A stretch of 5,607 nucleotides of DNA from positions 1 to 5,607 of the forward strand of contig URRK01000120.1 in NCBI GenBank assembly GCA_900550315.1, given 5' to 3'. Shown piece after piece: positions 1 to 5,607 of this stretch; the stretch's first letter is position 1; each line of letters opens with the position of its first letter. A program made the position numbers and the translations under genes. The notes below the pieces were generated by a model that was not told the DNA's origin, searched no databases, and worked only from the letters and a program-made list of their open reading frames with translations. The stretch is from an uncultured Oscillospiraceae bacterium (lineage in GTDB: Bacteria; Bacillota; Clostridia; Oscillospirales; Acutalibacteraceae).

Positions 1-1
1 T

Positions 2-87
2 TTGTTGTCCGCCGGGTTTTTGTTGTCCGCCGGGTTTTTGTTGTCCGCCGGGTTTGGCGTTGTTTGCCGGGTTTGGCGTTGTTTGCC
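2..87. repeat. Short tandem repeat, 18-19 bp period, at window edge
   Basis: Three identical 18-bp units (TTGTTGTCCGCCGGGTTT) lie at 2-19, 20-37 and 38-55. A diverged 19-bp unit (GGCGTTGTTTGCCGGGTTT) follows at 56-74 and a partial copy of it at 75-87. The array starts at the window edge, so its full length is unknown. The last copies can also pair as a small hairpin (TTGGC at 73-77 with GCCAA at 85-89). The period is a multiple of three in the first part, so the plus strand reads as a repeated LLSAGF hexapeptide. I see no ribosome binding site or family resemblance and treat it as non-coding. The array lies beyond the terminator of the leftward operon. Its function is unknown. Confidence 0.85.
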
Positions 88-113
88 AACATCCGCAATG
101 AGGCTTGTGCGGC

Positions 114-150
114 AAAAAAAGCGCCCCAGCCCGAATAGGTTGAAGCGCTT
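114..150 (-). terminator. Rho-independent terminator of the leftward operon
   Basis: Read on the minus strand, AAGCGC (150-145) pairs with GCGCTT (124-119). The stem continues inward through two T-G wobbles and CAACC/GGCTG with one A-C mismatch, closing on a six-base loop (TATTCG). The right arm runs directly into seven Ts (120-114). It begins about 43 nt past the stop codon of the DUF368 gene. The plus-strand reading of the same hairpin lacks a T tract, so it should act on leftward transcription only. The mismatch and wobbles make it moderate rather than strong. Confidence 0.75.
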
Positions 151-192
151 GCAAAGTAAGGTTTTGGTCAATGTAAAAATTAGGGTTAAAAA

Positions 193-1017
193 TTAGTTTT
201 CCTGCTTTGTTACCCAGCGCTGTAAAAGAAAAATAAACGCAAAGCCGGCCGCGCAGGTTAAAATGCAAATAGGAATATTAATTCCGGTTGGCAGCTGCGC
301 CGGCAATAGCTGCGGAACTGAGCCAATTAAAAATCCAAAAATAACCATGTAGGTTACAGTGTGGTGTTTTTCTATCATATACTCCATTGTTTTGGCAACG
401 CAAACGGTGCCAACCAAAACGCCTAAGGCCAGCGGAATGTAGGGCAAAAGGCTAAAGCTGCGCATGGCGGTTAGCAGGCCGGAGAACAGCCCTAACATTA
501 AAAGCATTTGCGAAACGCTAATGCCCGGCAGCACAAAGGCAATTGAAATTAACAGCCCGCCTACAAATTGCAGCAGCGCCCCCGTTAAGGTAAAACCGCT
601 TTGGGGGGCAAACAGCCCTTGCGGAATACAGGCAATAAGCAGTACAAATAATGCCCCCAGCATGGCGCAGGAAACATTTTTAAAGCTGGCCCTTTTGGCG
701 CCCGAGCTTTTTAAAATGGTGGGTGCGCCGCCGGCTACCGCCCCAATAAAAAAGAACTGCGTTTGGGTGGGAAAGGCATCGGTCAACGGTTTTAAAAGGT
801 AGGCGGCAAATACAAAAAAGCCAATGGCGCCGCCGGCGGCAAACCACAGCAAAAAGCGCAAATTTTCACGCACATTTTTGCGAAAAGAGGCTACCGCCCC
901 AATGACCCGGTCGTAAACATCTAAAACCATTGCCATGGTGCCGCCGCTTACACCCGGAACCGTCATGGTACCGCCGATCCACAGGCCCTTTAAAAGGGTA
1001 ATGATATTGTTTTTCAT
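193..1017 (-). CDS. DUF368 family membrane protein (PopT-like undecaprenyl phosphate translocase)
   Basis: This is a 274-residue polytopic membrane protein. It carries the DUF368 signature PGVSGGTMA at residues 21-29, followed by a DVYDR segment (33-37). A second related motif, PGIS, at 164-167 gives the two-fold internal repeat expected of the family. Hydrophobic segments fall near 55-75, 88-101, 117-136, 147-177, 191-209, 221-240 and 249-266; no signal peptide is needed. DUF368 proteins (PopT) have been implicated in flipping undecaprenyl phosphate, the lipid carrier for wall polymers, back to the cytoplasmic face. Applying that here is inference from family membership. The ATG has a good Shine-Dalgarno site (AAAGGA at 1026-1031, 8 nt spacing) that overlaps the stop of the upstream DUF2344 gene. 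The 12-nt gap argues for co-transcription. It is the last gene before the terminator at 114-150. Length is within the usual family range of roughly 270-310 residues. Confidence 0.9.
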   Translation of the reverse strand: MKNNIITLLKGLWIGGTMTVPGVSGGTMAMVLDVYDRVIGAVASFRKNVRENLRFLLWFAAGGAIGFFVFAAYLLKPLTDAFPTQTQFFFIGAVAGGAPTILKSSGAKRASFKNVSCAMLGALFVLLIACIPQGLFAPQSGFTLTGALLQFVGGLLISIAFVLPGISVSQMLLMLGLFSGLLTAMRSFSLLPYIPLALGVLVGTVCVAKTMEYMIEKHHTVTYMVIFGFLIGSVPQLLPAQLPTGINIPICILTCAAGFAFIFLLQRWVTKQEN

Positions 1018-1029
1018 ACTGAAATTCCT

Positions 1030-1680
1030 TTAAATAAATTTGTTGCCGTTTGCCAAATAAAGCGCGGTGCGGCAAACTGCGTAGCCGGGGTTTAAGCCGG
1101 TTTGCTCGCTAAACGCCTTGAGCAGCAGGGTAGGGTTAATGTTATTTTCGCCCCCGGCGGGCAGCTTTAGGGTTAAGGTTGCGCTGTTTTTTTGGGGCGT
1201 AAGGCTTTGCGCTAAAATAAGCGGCGCCAAGTTTAGCTGCTTTACAGCGCCTTTTTTTGTTTTTTTTGCGGTAATTATTTCCGGCTGGGCCAAAAAAGCC
1301 AAAAGCGGCTTGTAAACGGCCGGGTCCTGCAGGGTAATTTTAAATTCGGCCGCGGCAATTTTACCCGTTTTGTTTACCGGCTCGGCTAAATTAAAAATTT
1401 CAAGCCCGGGCGGGGCGGCCGCAATCAGCCGCTGCTTTAAATTGGCAAAATCAACCGGGGTTTCTTGCTGCAATTTAAAATCAAAGCACTCGTAATTGCT
1501 GGTAAACCCTAAAGAAAGGGGCAGGGCAAAGTTAATGTAAAGGCGGCTGTTAAACCCCTCGGTGTACCAAACCCCCAGCCCGGTGCGCCGCAGCATACGG
1601 GTTACCAGGCGGCTCATATCTAAGTGCGAAACAAAGCGCAGCGGCCCGTTTTTGCGGTAAAAAACTCTAACGCTTCTCAA
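1030..1680 (-). CDS. TIGR03936 / DUF2344 family protein (radical SAM-linked)
   Basis: The protein is 216 residues from a TTG start. The N-terminus (RVFYRKNGPLRFVSHLDMSR, about residues 5-24) and the following LRRTGLGVWYTEGFN segment are the hallmark of TIGR03936/DUF2344, a family encoded next to, or fused to, the TIGR03960 radical SAM protein in many Firmicutes. Its biochemical role is not established; partnership with the radical SAM enzyme is inferred from this linkage. The reading frame stays open upstream to an ATG at 1782, but that extension only re-reads the 3' end of the radical SAM gene in another frame. TTG at 1680 is preferred because GGGGAGGG (1689-1696) sits 8 nt upstream and the family sequence begins there. 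The gene overlaps the upstream one by 14 nt, which suggests translational coupling. The C-terminal third is Ala/Leu/Lys-rich and less conserved, ending NGNKFI. No cysteine cluster is visible. Confidence 0.88.
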   Translation of the reverse strand: MRSVRVFYRKNGPLRFVSHLDMSRLVTRMLRRTGLGVWYTEGFNSRLYINFALPLSLGFTSNYECFDFKLQQETPVDFANLKQRLIAAAPPGLEIFNLAEPVNKTGKIAAAEFKITLQDPAVYKPLLAFLAQPEIITAKKTKKGAVKQLNLAPLILAQSLTPQKNSATLTLKLPAGGENNINPTLLLKAFSEQTGLNPGYAVCRTALYLANGNKFI

Positions 1681-2713
1681 AGCAAACGCCCTCCCCGTAT
1701 TTATTTGCCCCGCAACCGGCGCACTGCTGGCGGCAATTGGGGGTTGTTTTGGCCTGCTGCGCTTTTTGGTACTCGCGCACAAAAAACGCCTTGGTCACGC
1801 CGTAGTCTAAGTGATCCCACGGTAAAACCTCGGTTACCTCGCGGGTGCGGTTGGCGTAAAAGGCCGGGTCAATGCCGCATTCCTCAAAGCTTTGCTGCCA
1901 AAGCTCCGGTTTAAAGCACTCGGCCCAACCGTCCATTTTGCAGCCCTTGTTCAGCGCCTTTAAAATAACCGGCCCAACCCGGCGGTCGGCCCGAGCCAGC
2001 ACCCCTTCTAAAGCGCTGGTGGCACTGTCGTGCCAGCTTAGCGAAATTTTTCGACTTTTAACGCTTTCAATTAAAAGGTGTTGGCGGCGGCACATTTCCT
2101 CCCTTGTTATTTGCGGGCAAAAGGCAAAGGGGGTAAAGGGCTTTGGCACAAAGGTAGAAAGGCTAACCGAAACGCTAACCGCCTTACCCTTTTTGCGGTT
2201 GGGATTTTGGTAGTAAAGGTCTACAATTTTTTGCGCCAGCACGCCAATGCCAAGAACATCTTCGTCGGTTTCGGTAGGCAACCCCAACATAAAATAAAGC
2301 TTAACGGTGGTGTAGCCGCCCTCAAAGGCCAGCTCGCAGGTAGAAAGAATTTCTTCCTCGGTTATGTTTTTGTTAATCACATCCCGCAGGCGCTGGGTGC
2401 CGGCCTCCGGCGCAAAGGTCAGGCCGCTTTTGCGAATCATTTTCATTTTTTCCAGCAGCTCGGGGGAAAAATTATCAATTCGCAGCGAGGGCAGCGAAAG
2501 GCTTATTTTTTCCTGCTCGGTCCAGCCAATCATTTGCTCTAACAGCGGCTGAATACCGGTGTAGTCGCTGGAGCTGAGGGAGGAGAGCGAAAGCTCGTCG
2601 TACCCCGTATTTTTGCAAAGGGTGTAGGCCTGGTTGTTAATACATTCTACCGATTTTTCCCTTACCGGGCGGTAAAGGTAGCCGGCCTGGCAAAAGCGGC
2701 ACCGCGAATACAC
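1667..2713 (-). CDS. C-terminal fragment of the frameshifted radical SAM protein
   Basis: This frame is open from 2713 and reads as radical SAM from the second cluster cysteine onward (CRFCQAGYLYRPVRE). It continues through SLPSLRIDNFSPELLEKM, LTFAPEAGTQRLRDVINKNI and VKLYFMLGLPTETDED, all typical core radical SAM segments. The Cys-rich tail CRQQCAGCGANKYGEGVCF is at the end. The GTG at 2713 is inside the preceding frame and has no convincing ribosome binding site, so independent translation is unlikely. This is the remainder of the same gene, not a separate one. Its stop (1667-1669) overlaps the start of the DUF2344 gene. Confidence 0.75.
   Translation of the reverse strand: MYSRCRFCQAGYLYRPVREKSVECINNQAYTLCKNTGYDELSLSSLSSSDYTGIQPLLEQMIGWTEQEKISLSLPSLRIDNFSPELLEKMKMIRKSGLTFAPEAGTQRLRDVINKNITEEEILSTCELAFEGGYTTVKLYFMLGLPTETDEDVLGIGVLAQKIVDLYYQNPNRKKGKAVSVSVSLSTFVPKPFTPFAFCPQITREEMCRRQHLLIESVKSRKISLSWHDSATSALEGVLARADRRVGPVILKALNKGCKMDGWAECFKPELWQQSFEECGIDPAFYANRTREVTEVLPWDHLDYGVTKAFFVREYQKAQQAKTTPNCRQQCAGCGANKYGEGVCFEKR
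1689..1696 (-). promoter_or_regulatory. Ribosome binding site fixing the TTG start of the DUF2344 gene
   Basis: On the minus strand GGGGAGGG lies 8 nt before TTG (1680-1678), inside the last codons of the radical SAM gene. It is the strongest Shine-Dalgarno match near this gene and decides for the TTG over the upstream ATG at 1782. Confidence 0.75.
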
Positions 2714-3513
2714 CCGCGAAAAATTTCCATTACTGCGCGGTCGTGTACAATATCTATGTACGGAATAGGGAATTTTTTAGGGTAGTAGGATTGGTCTAAT
2801 TTAGGCATAATGCGTTTTTCTATTGGCAGGGGGGCGCCGCAAAGCGGTTCTACCGCGGCAACGGTGCCGTCCTCGCGGTAGCTAACGCGGTAAAGGCCGG
2901 GTACGTAAACGCCTTTAATTTTTGCGGCGTTTATTAAAAATTGGCGGCGGCTGTAGCTGCCGTCTTTTTTCATTTTAAGGTAAAGGTCTAAAACCTCTAA
3001 ATCAACCTCTTCACCCTCGCCTAAAAAAAACAGGTCAATAAAATCGGCCATCGGCTCCGGGTTGCAGGCGCACGGCCCGCCGGCCACCACAATGGGGCAA
3101 TCGTCCCCGCGCTCGGCGCTGTAGAGCGGAATGTTACCCATTCGCAGCATATTCAGCACATTGGTGTAGCTTAGCTCATACTGCAAGGTAAAGCCAATAA
3201 AGTTAAAGGCGGTTAGCGGGTCGCGGCTTTCTAAGGCAAAAAGGGGAATGTTATGCTCCTGCATAACCTGCTCAAAATCTACCCACGGGGCAAACACCCG
3301 CTCGCACCAAATTTCGGGCCGCTCGTTAAACTGCTCGTAAAGAATTTTAATGCCTAAGTGCGACATGCCAATTTCGTAAGTATCCGGAAAGCAAAAGGCA
3401 AACCGCAGCGCAACCTTGTTTTTCTCTTTTACCGTGCTGCCAACCTCGCCGCCCGCGTACCGGCCCGGCTTTTGCACCGTTAAAAACAGTCCCTCTAATT
3501 TTTCGTTATTCAT
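2662..3513 (-). CDS. N-terminal fragment of the frameshifted radical SAM protein
   Basis: This is the reading frame as sequenced, 283 residues from ATG at 3513. Residues 1-271 match the TIGR03960 N-terminal half up to the first cluster cysteine (C268) and the following IRG. The last 12 residues (from AAFARP) are out of frame and then stop. A TTG at 3525 would add four residues (MGGT), but the family normally begins at the ATG-encoded MNNEKLE segment. A G-run (3518-3523) 4 nt upstream is the only ribosome-binding candidate and is weak for this organism. On its own the fragment could not hold a radical SAM cluster. Confidence 0.8.
   Translation of the reverse strand: MNNEKLEGLFLTVQKPGRYAGGEVGSTVKEKNKVALRFAFCFPDTYEIGMSHLGIKILYEQFNERPEIWCERVFAPWVDFEQVMQEHNIPLFALESRDPLTAFNFIGFTLQYELSYTNVLNMLRMGNIPLYSAERGDDCPIVVAGGPCACNPEPMADFIDLFFLGEGEEVDLEVLDLYLKMKKDGSYSRRQFLINAAKIKGVYVPGLYRVSYREDGTVAAVEPLCGAPLPIEKRIMPKLDQSYYPKKFPIPYIDIVHDRAVMEIFRGCIRGAAFARPATFTAR
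2699..2712 (-). other. Frameshift site within the radical SAM cluster motif
   Basis: On the minus strand the codons run TGT ATT CGC GGT GCC. The expected protein needs TGT ATT CGC GGN TGC CGC, so one base is missing beside the GG at 2703-2702. The preceding CGC GGG TGT in the same gene suggests the lost base was a G (GGG read as GG). Re-reading T2701 in a -1 shift would also restore the exact protein, but there is no X XXY YYZ slippery heptamer. Confidence 0.8.
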
Positions 3514-3547
3514 AGTGCCCCCCAAAAGTTTGCAATCAATCTATCTT

Positions 3548-3576
3548 ATTATACTAAACCGGGCACCAATTTTCAA
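3548..3576 (-). promoter_or_regulatory. Sigma-A-type promoter of the leftward operon
   Basis: On the minus strand a -35 box TTGAAA (3576-3571) and a perfect -10 box TATAAT (3553-3548) are separated by exactly 17 nt. Transcription would start near 3541, giving a leader of about 28 nt before the ATG at 3513. Spacing and sequence are close to consensus, so the promoter is probably strong and housekeeping-type. I see no operator-like palindrome over it. Confidence 0.8.
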
Positions 3577-3652
3577 TGCGTTTTCGCAAAATTCGGCGCT
3601 TCATTTTTTGGGGCTAAAAAATTGTTACATTAAAATAATTTTTTATTTTTGG

Positions 3653-3681
3653 TTGCTTTATTTTTAGCACTATGGTAAAAT
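3653..3681 (+). promoter_or_regulatory. Sigma-A-type promoter with extended -10 for the CotH-dockerin gene
   Basis: TTGCTT (3653-3658) and TAAAAT (3676-3681) are 17 nt apart. TG at 3673-3674 one base before the -10 box makes an extended -10 element. The stretch upstream (about 3615-3650) is A/T-rich with A and T runs and could act as an UP element. A start near 3688 gives a leader of about 37 nt. This promoter faces away from the minus-strand promoter at 3548-3576, with about 75 nt between their -35 boxes. Confidence 0.78.
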
Positions 3682-3711
3682 ACAGGTGGCATTTTAAATA
3701 TAAGCGAGAAT

Positions 3712-3718
3712 AAGGGAG
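3712..3718 (+). promoter_or_regulatory. Ribosome binding site of the CotH-dockerin gene
   Basis: AAGGGAG lies 6 nt upstream of the ATG at 3725. It supports that start, which also gives a complete signal peptide. Confidence 0.8.
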
Positions 3719-3724
3719 ATTTTT

Positions 3725-5607
3725 ATGAAAAAGCTTGGCATTTTGTTTTTGTGCGCCGCCTTGGCGCTGCAGGCGGCGGCACCTTGGTACACGCCGGCAG
3801 CCGCCAAGGCCTACGGCACCGGCCTTTCGCTGCGGCTGGATGTGGACGCAAGCGGCGCGGTAGATTTAAAAGACTGCGCGTTGGCAGCGCAGCTGGCCGC
3901 CGGCTGGAATTTAAACACGGCACTGCGGGAGCGGGCCGATGTAAACGGCGACGATTTGGTAGATTTAAAAGATGTTACGGTGTTGGCCGGGCTGGTTGTT
4001 GGCAGCCCCCGTTGGGCAAACCACGCCGAAAACAACACCGCTTACGATTGGCCGGAGCTGGAGCCCGGCACCGCCAGGGCGGGAACAGTAATAAGCGACA
4101 GCGAAAAGCCCGAAAAGGCTGAGGGCACGCTGCAAAGCTTTACCCTTTTAACCCAAAACAACAACGAGTTGGGCTTTAATTTGGCCTGCAGCATTAGCGG
4201 GGGCGAGGTTACTGCCCTGTTGCCGGCCGGCACCAACCTTGCAAGCTTGGTGCCAAGCTTTGAAAGCACCAAGCCGCTATACTACGGCGGCAAGCGCCTT
4301 TATTCGGGCTTTAGCACGGTAGATTTCACCCGCCCGGTGGTGCTGCGGGCGGGTTCGCCAAACAGCAGCGAGCAGTACGAGCTGTACCTTAAAACCTTTA
4401 ACACCGGTCTGCCCTCTTTTTGCATTACAACCGAAAGCTACGAGCCTATTAACAGCAAGGTAGAGCGCAAAAACTGTACGGTATTTGCCGGCGGCGGTAA
4501 CCGCGAAAAAAACGGCGAATACGCTTTTGAAACCAACCAGACCGTACAGCAGACCGGAACGGTTAAAAACCGCGGGTGGACCAGCTTTTACATTTACCCC
4601 AAAAAAAGCTACACCCTAAAGCTGGATAAAAAAGAGGACTTTTTGGGCCTTGGCAAAAATAAGGAATGGGCCTTGGTGGCCAATTTTCCCGATCGCAGCT
4701 TGGTGCGCAATGCCGCAGCCAACCGGCTGGCGCACGCCGTACAGATGGAAACGGTTATGGACCTTAGATTTGTAGACCTTTGGGTAAACGGAACCTACCA
4801 GGGCAACTACCAGCTGATTGAAAAAATTGAAGTTGGAAAAAACCGGGTGAATATTACCGATTTTGACGCTTCAATTTTGCCGGAAAACATGGGCTATATT
4901 GTTGAAACCAACGGCCATAATAAGGCTGAGGAATTTGGCACCTTTACCGGCGGGCAGGATGCCGATCGTCCAAAAAGCTGGCAAAAAATTAACAGCTACG
5001 CCACTTGCGACCCCTTTAGCGGCGATATTTTCTTTAATTCCAAGCACTTTAGCAGTGTTTTTAATGTCAATAAACCGTCAGACAAAAAGCTTATGGCCCT
5101 AAGCGCAGCGCAGCGCAACGCGTATTTAGATTATATTTACACCTACCTGGATCAAACCGAGGCGGCCATAGCCTCGGGCAGCTACCGCAGCGCCGCCGCG
5201 TATTTGGATATGGACGCCATGGCACGCTGGTATATTGTGGAGGAGCTGAGCATGAACACCGACTCCAGACTGCATTGCTCCTGCTATATGTATAAGGACG
5301 CCGGCACTAAGCTGAAAATGGGCCCGGTTTGGGATTTTGACATGGGCTTTGGCAACGGTAAATACGCCAACGAAAACCATGTAAAGCAGCCGTATTTAGA
5401 CGGTGCAACCTGGTTTGCCAAGCTAACGAATATGCCGGAGTTTAGGGCGGCGGTTAAGCAGATTTGGCAACAAAATTACGCCGAAATTTCGGCGCTGAAC
5501 AGCTATATTACCAAAACCGCCCAAATGTTGAACGCCTCGCAGGCCTACAACTTTAAGCTGTGGGGCAGAAACGATTACGCCGAGCACGCCTACGCGCGTT
5601 CTACACA
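3725..5607 (+). CDS. Secreted CotH kinase-family protein with N-terminal type I dockerin (3' partial)
   Basis: The frame is open from ATG 3725 to the window end (627 codons so far), with the C-terminus cut off. Residues 1-29 form a signal peptide (MKK, hydrophobic core, likely cleavage after AKA at 27-29). Residues 39-93 are a type I dockerin: two EF-hand-like loops, D39/D41/S43/D47/D50 and D72/N74/D76/D80/D83, 33 residues apart, both ending VDLKD. Residues 115-220 resemble the beta-rich domain often placed before CotH domains (TVDFTRPVVLR segment). From about 222 comes a CotH (Pfam PF08757) domain: PKKSYTLKLDKK (292-303), WALVANFPDRSLVRN (315-329), YQLIEKIE (362-369), WYIVEELSMNTD (502-513), SCYMYKD (519-525) and GPVWDFD (534-539). 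CotH proteins are atypical kinases, known for phosphorylating spore coat proteins; by family comparison D513 and D537 are candidate catalytic and metal-binding aspartates. Export plus dockerin suggests attachment to a cohesin scaffold outside the cell rather than a spore coat role. Kinase activity and substrate are inferred, not shown. Confidence 0.88.
   Translation, partial: MKKLGILFLCAALALQAAAPWYTPAAAKAYGTGLSLRLDVDASGAVDLKDCALAAQLAAGWNLNTALRERADVNGDDLVDLKDVTVLAGLVVGSPRWANHAENNTAYDWPELEPGTARAGTVISDSEKPEKAEGTLQSFTLLTQNNNELGFNLACSISGGEVTALLPAGTNLASLVPSFESTKPLYYGGKRLYSGFSTVDFTRPVVLRAGSPNSSEQYELYLKTFNTGLPSFCITTESYEPINSKVERKNCTVFAGGGNREKNGEYAFETNQTVQQTGTVKNRGWTSFYIYPKKSYTLKLDKKEDFLGLGKNKEWALVANFPDRSLVRNAAANRLAHAVQMETVMDLRFVDLWVNGTYQGNYQLIEKIEVGKNRVNITDFDASILPENMGYIVETNGHNKAEEFGTFTGGQDADRPKSWQKINSYATCDPFSGDIFFNSKHFSSVFNVNKPSDKKLMALSAAQRNAYLDYIYTYLDQTEAAIASGSYRSAAAYLDMDAMARWYIVEELSMNTDSRLHCSCYMYKDAGTKLKMGPVWDFDMGFGNGKYANENHVKQPYLDGATWFAKLTNMPEFRAAVKQIWQQNYAEISALNSYITKTAQMLNASQAYNFKLWGRNDYAEHAYARST
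3859..3972 (+). repeat. Direct repeat marking the two dockerin calcium loops
   Basis: The 15-base sequence GGTAGATTTAAAAGA occurs at 3859-3873 and again at 3958-3972, exactly 99 nt (33 codons) apart. Each copy encodes most of VDLKD at the end of a dockerin EF-hand-like loop. It is the DNA trace of the internal duplication of this domain and lies inside the coding region. Confidence 0.8.

Larger units (their letters stand above)
1667..3513 (-). pseudogene. TIGR03960 family radical SAM protein, single-base frameshift in the CxxxCxxC motif
   Basis: Two overlapping minus-strand frames together spell one radical SAM protein of the TIGR03960 family. The first runs 3513-2662 and the second continues to 1667. 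The N-terminal part has the family's QKPGRYAGGE start, FPDTYEIGMSHLG, ERVFAPWVD, GFTLQYELSYTN and GGPCACNPEPMADF segments, resembling a B12-binding-like fold though I see no DxHxxG cobalamin motif. The radical SAM domain opens with FRGC. The cluster motif reads C268-IRG-C272-RF-C275 only if the frame changes at 2701-2703, where one base appears to be missing. Restoring it gives 615 residues, close to the normal family length, ending in the Cys-rich CRQQCAGCG tail. Both halves are well conserved, so the lesion is recent, a sequencing or assembly error, or a recoding site; no slippery heptamer is visible. If the deletion is real, the enzyme would lack its iron-sulfur cluster. It is the first gene of the operon. 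The reaction of this family is unknown. Confidence 0.85.
3514..3724. other. Divergent intergenic region
   Basis: This 211-nt gap separates the leftward operon from the rightward CotH-dockerin gene. It holds the two promoters and the ribosome binding site listed separately, plus an A/T-rich stretch (about 3600-3665). I found no RNA gene, riboswitch-like fold or terminator in it. Confidence 0.7.

Noticed and set aside
1..100. CRISPR array
   Set aside because: Units of 18-19 bp follow each other directly without spacers.
2..196. Plus-strand open frame of 64 codons through the tandem repeat
   Set aside because: It is a by-product of the 18-bp repeat period, has no visible ribosome binding site, runs through the terminator hairpin and resembles no family.
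464..802. Plus-strand open frame of 112 codons
   Set aside because: It is antisense to the well-conserved DUF368 gene and shows no protein-like features of its own.
1681..1782. N-terminal extension of the DUF2344 protein to ATG 1782
   Set aside because: The extra 34 residues are the radical SAM 3' end read in another frame; the family start and a strong Shine-Dalgarno site favour TTG 1680.
2078..2542. Plus-strand open frame of 154 codons
   Set aside because: It lies opposite the conserved radical SAM coding sequence, has no family resemblance and no own promoter or ribosome binding site.
2695..2713. Programmed ribosomal frameshift in the radical SAM gene
   Set aside because: A -1 shift would restore the protein, but there is no slippery heptamer or clear stimulatory hairpin, and such recoding is not known for this family.
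3514..3724. Riboswitch or small RNA between the divergent genes
   Set aside because: Both predicted leaders are under 40 nt and no stable stem with a T tract is visible.
3751..4122. Plus-strand frame rich in Arg and Gly
   Set aside because: It is an out-of-frame reading of the GC-rich signal peptide and dockerin coding region of the CotH-dockerin gene.

Overview
The window looks like chromosomal DNA of a gut-type Firmicute, most likely class Clostridia and possibly a Ruminococcus/Oscillospirales relative. This is inference from three things: the family content (TIGR03960 radical SAM protein, TIGR03936/DUF2344 protein, DUF368 protein, a secreted CotH-family protein with a dockerin), strong Shine-Dalgarno sites, and sigma-A-type promoters. 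No rRNA or other marker gene is present to fix the taxon.

Layout. Positions 1-87 hold a short tandem repeat with an 18-19 bp period that runs off the left edge. Positions 114-150 hold a rho-independent terminator read on the minus strand. Positions 193-3513 are one minus-strand transcription unit. In transcription order it has a TIGR03960-type radical SAM protein gene broken by a single-base frameshift inside its CxxxCxxC motif, a DUF2344 protein gene that overlaps it and starts at TTG, and a DUF368 membrane protein gene 12 nt further on. The unit has a near-consensus promoter at 3548-3576. Positions 3514-3724 are an intergenic region with two divergent, non-overlapping sigma-A-like promoters. 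From 3725 to the right edge an uninterrupted plus-strand reading frame encodes a secreted protein: signal peptide, N-terminal type I dockerin, a beta-rich domain, then a CotH kinase-like domain. It is truncated by the window end.

How the parts fit. The radical SAM and DUF2344 proteins are habitual partners in Firmicutes with no settled reaction. Overlap and spacing make them and the DUF368 protein a likely co-transcribed set. DUF368 proteins have been linked to recycling undecaprenyl phosphate across the membrane, which has no evident link to the first two beyond co-transcription. The rightward gene is separately promoted. Its dockerin suggests docking to a cohesin-bearing scaffold outside the cell, as in cellulosomes. 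The two observations most worth checking are the frameshift in the iron-sulfur motif and the dockerin-CotH architecture.
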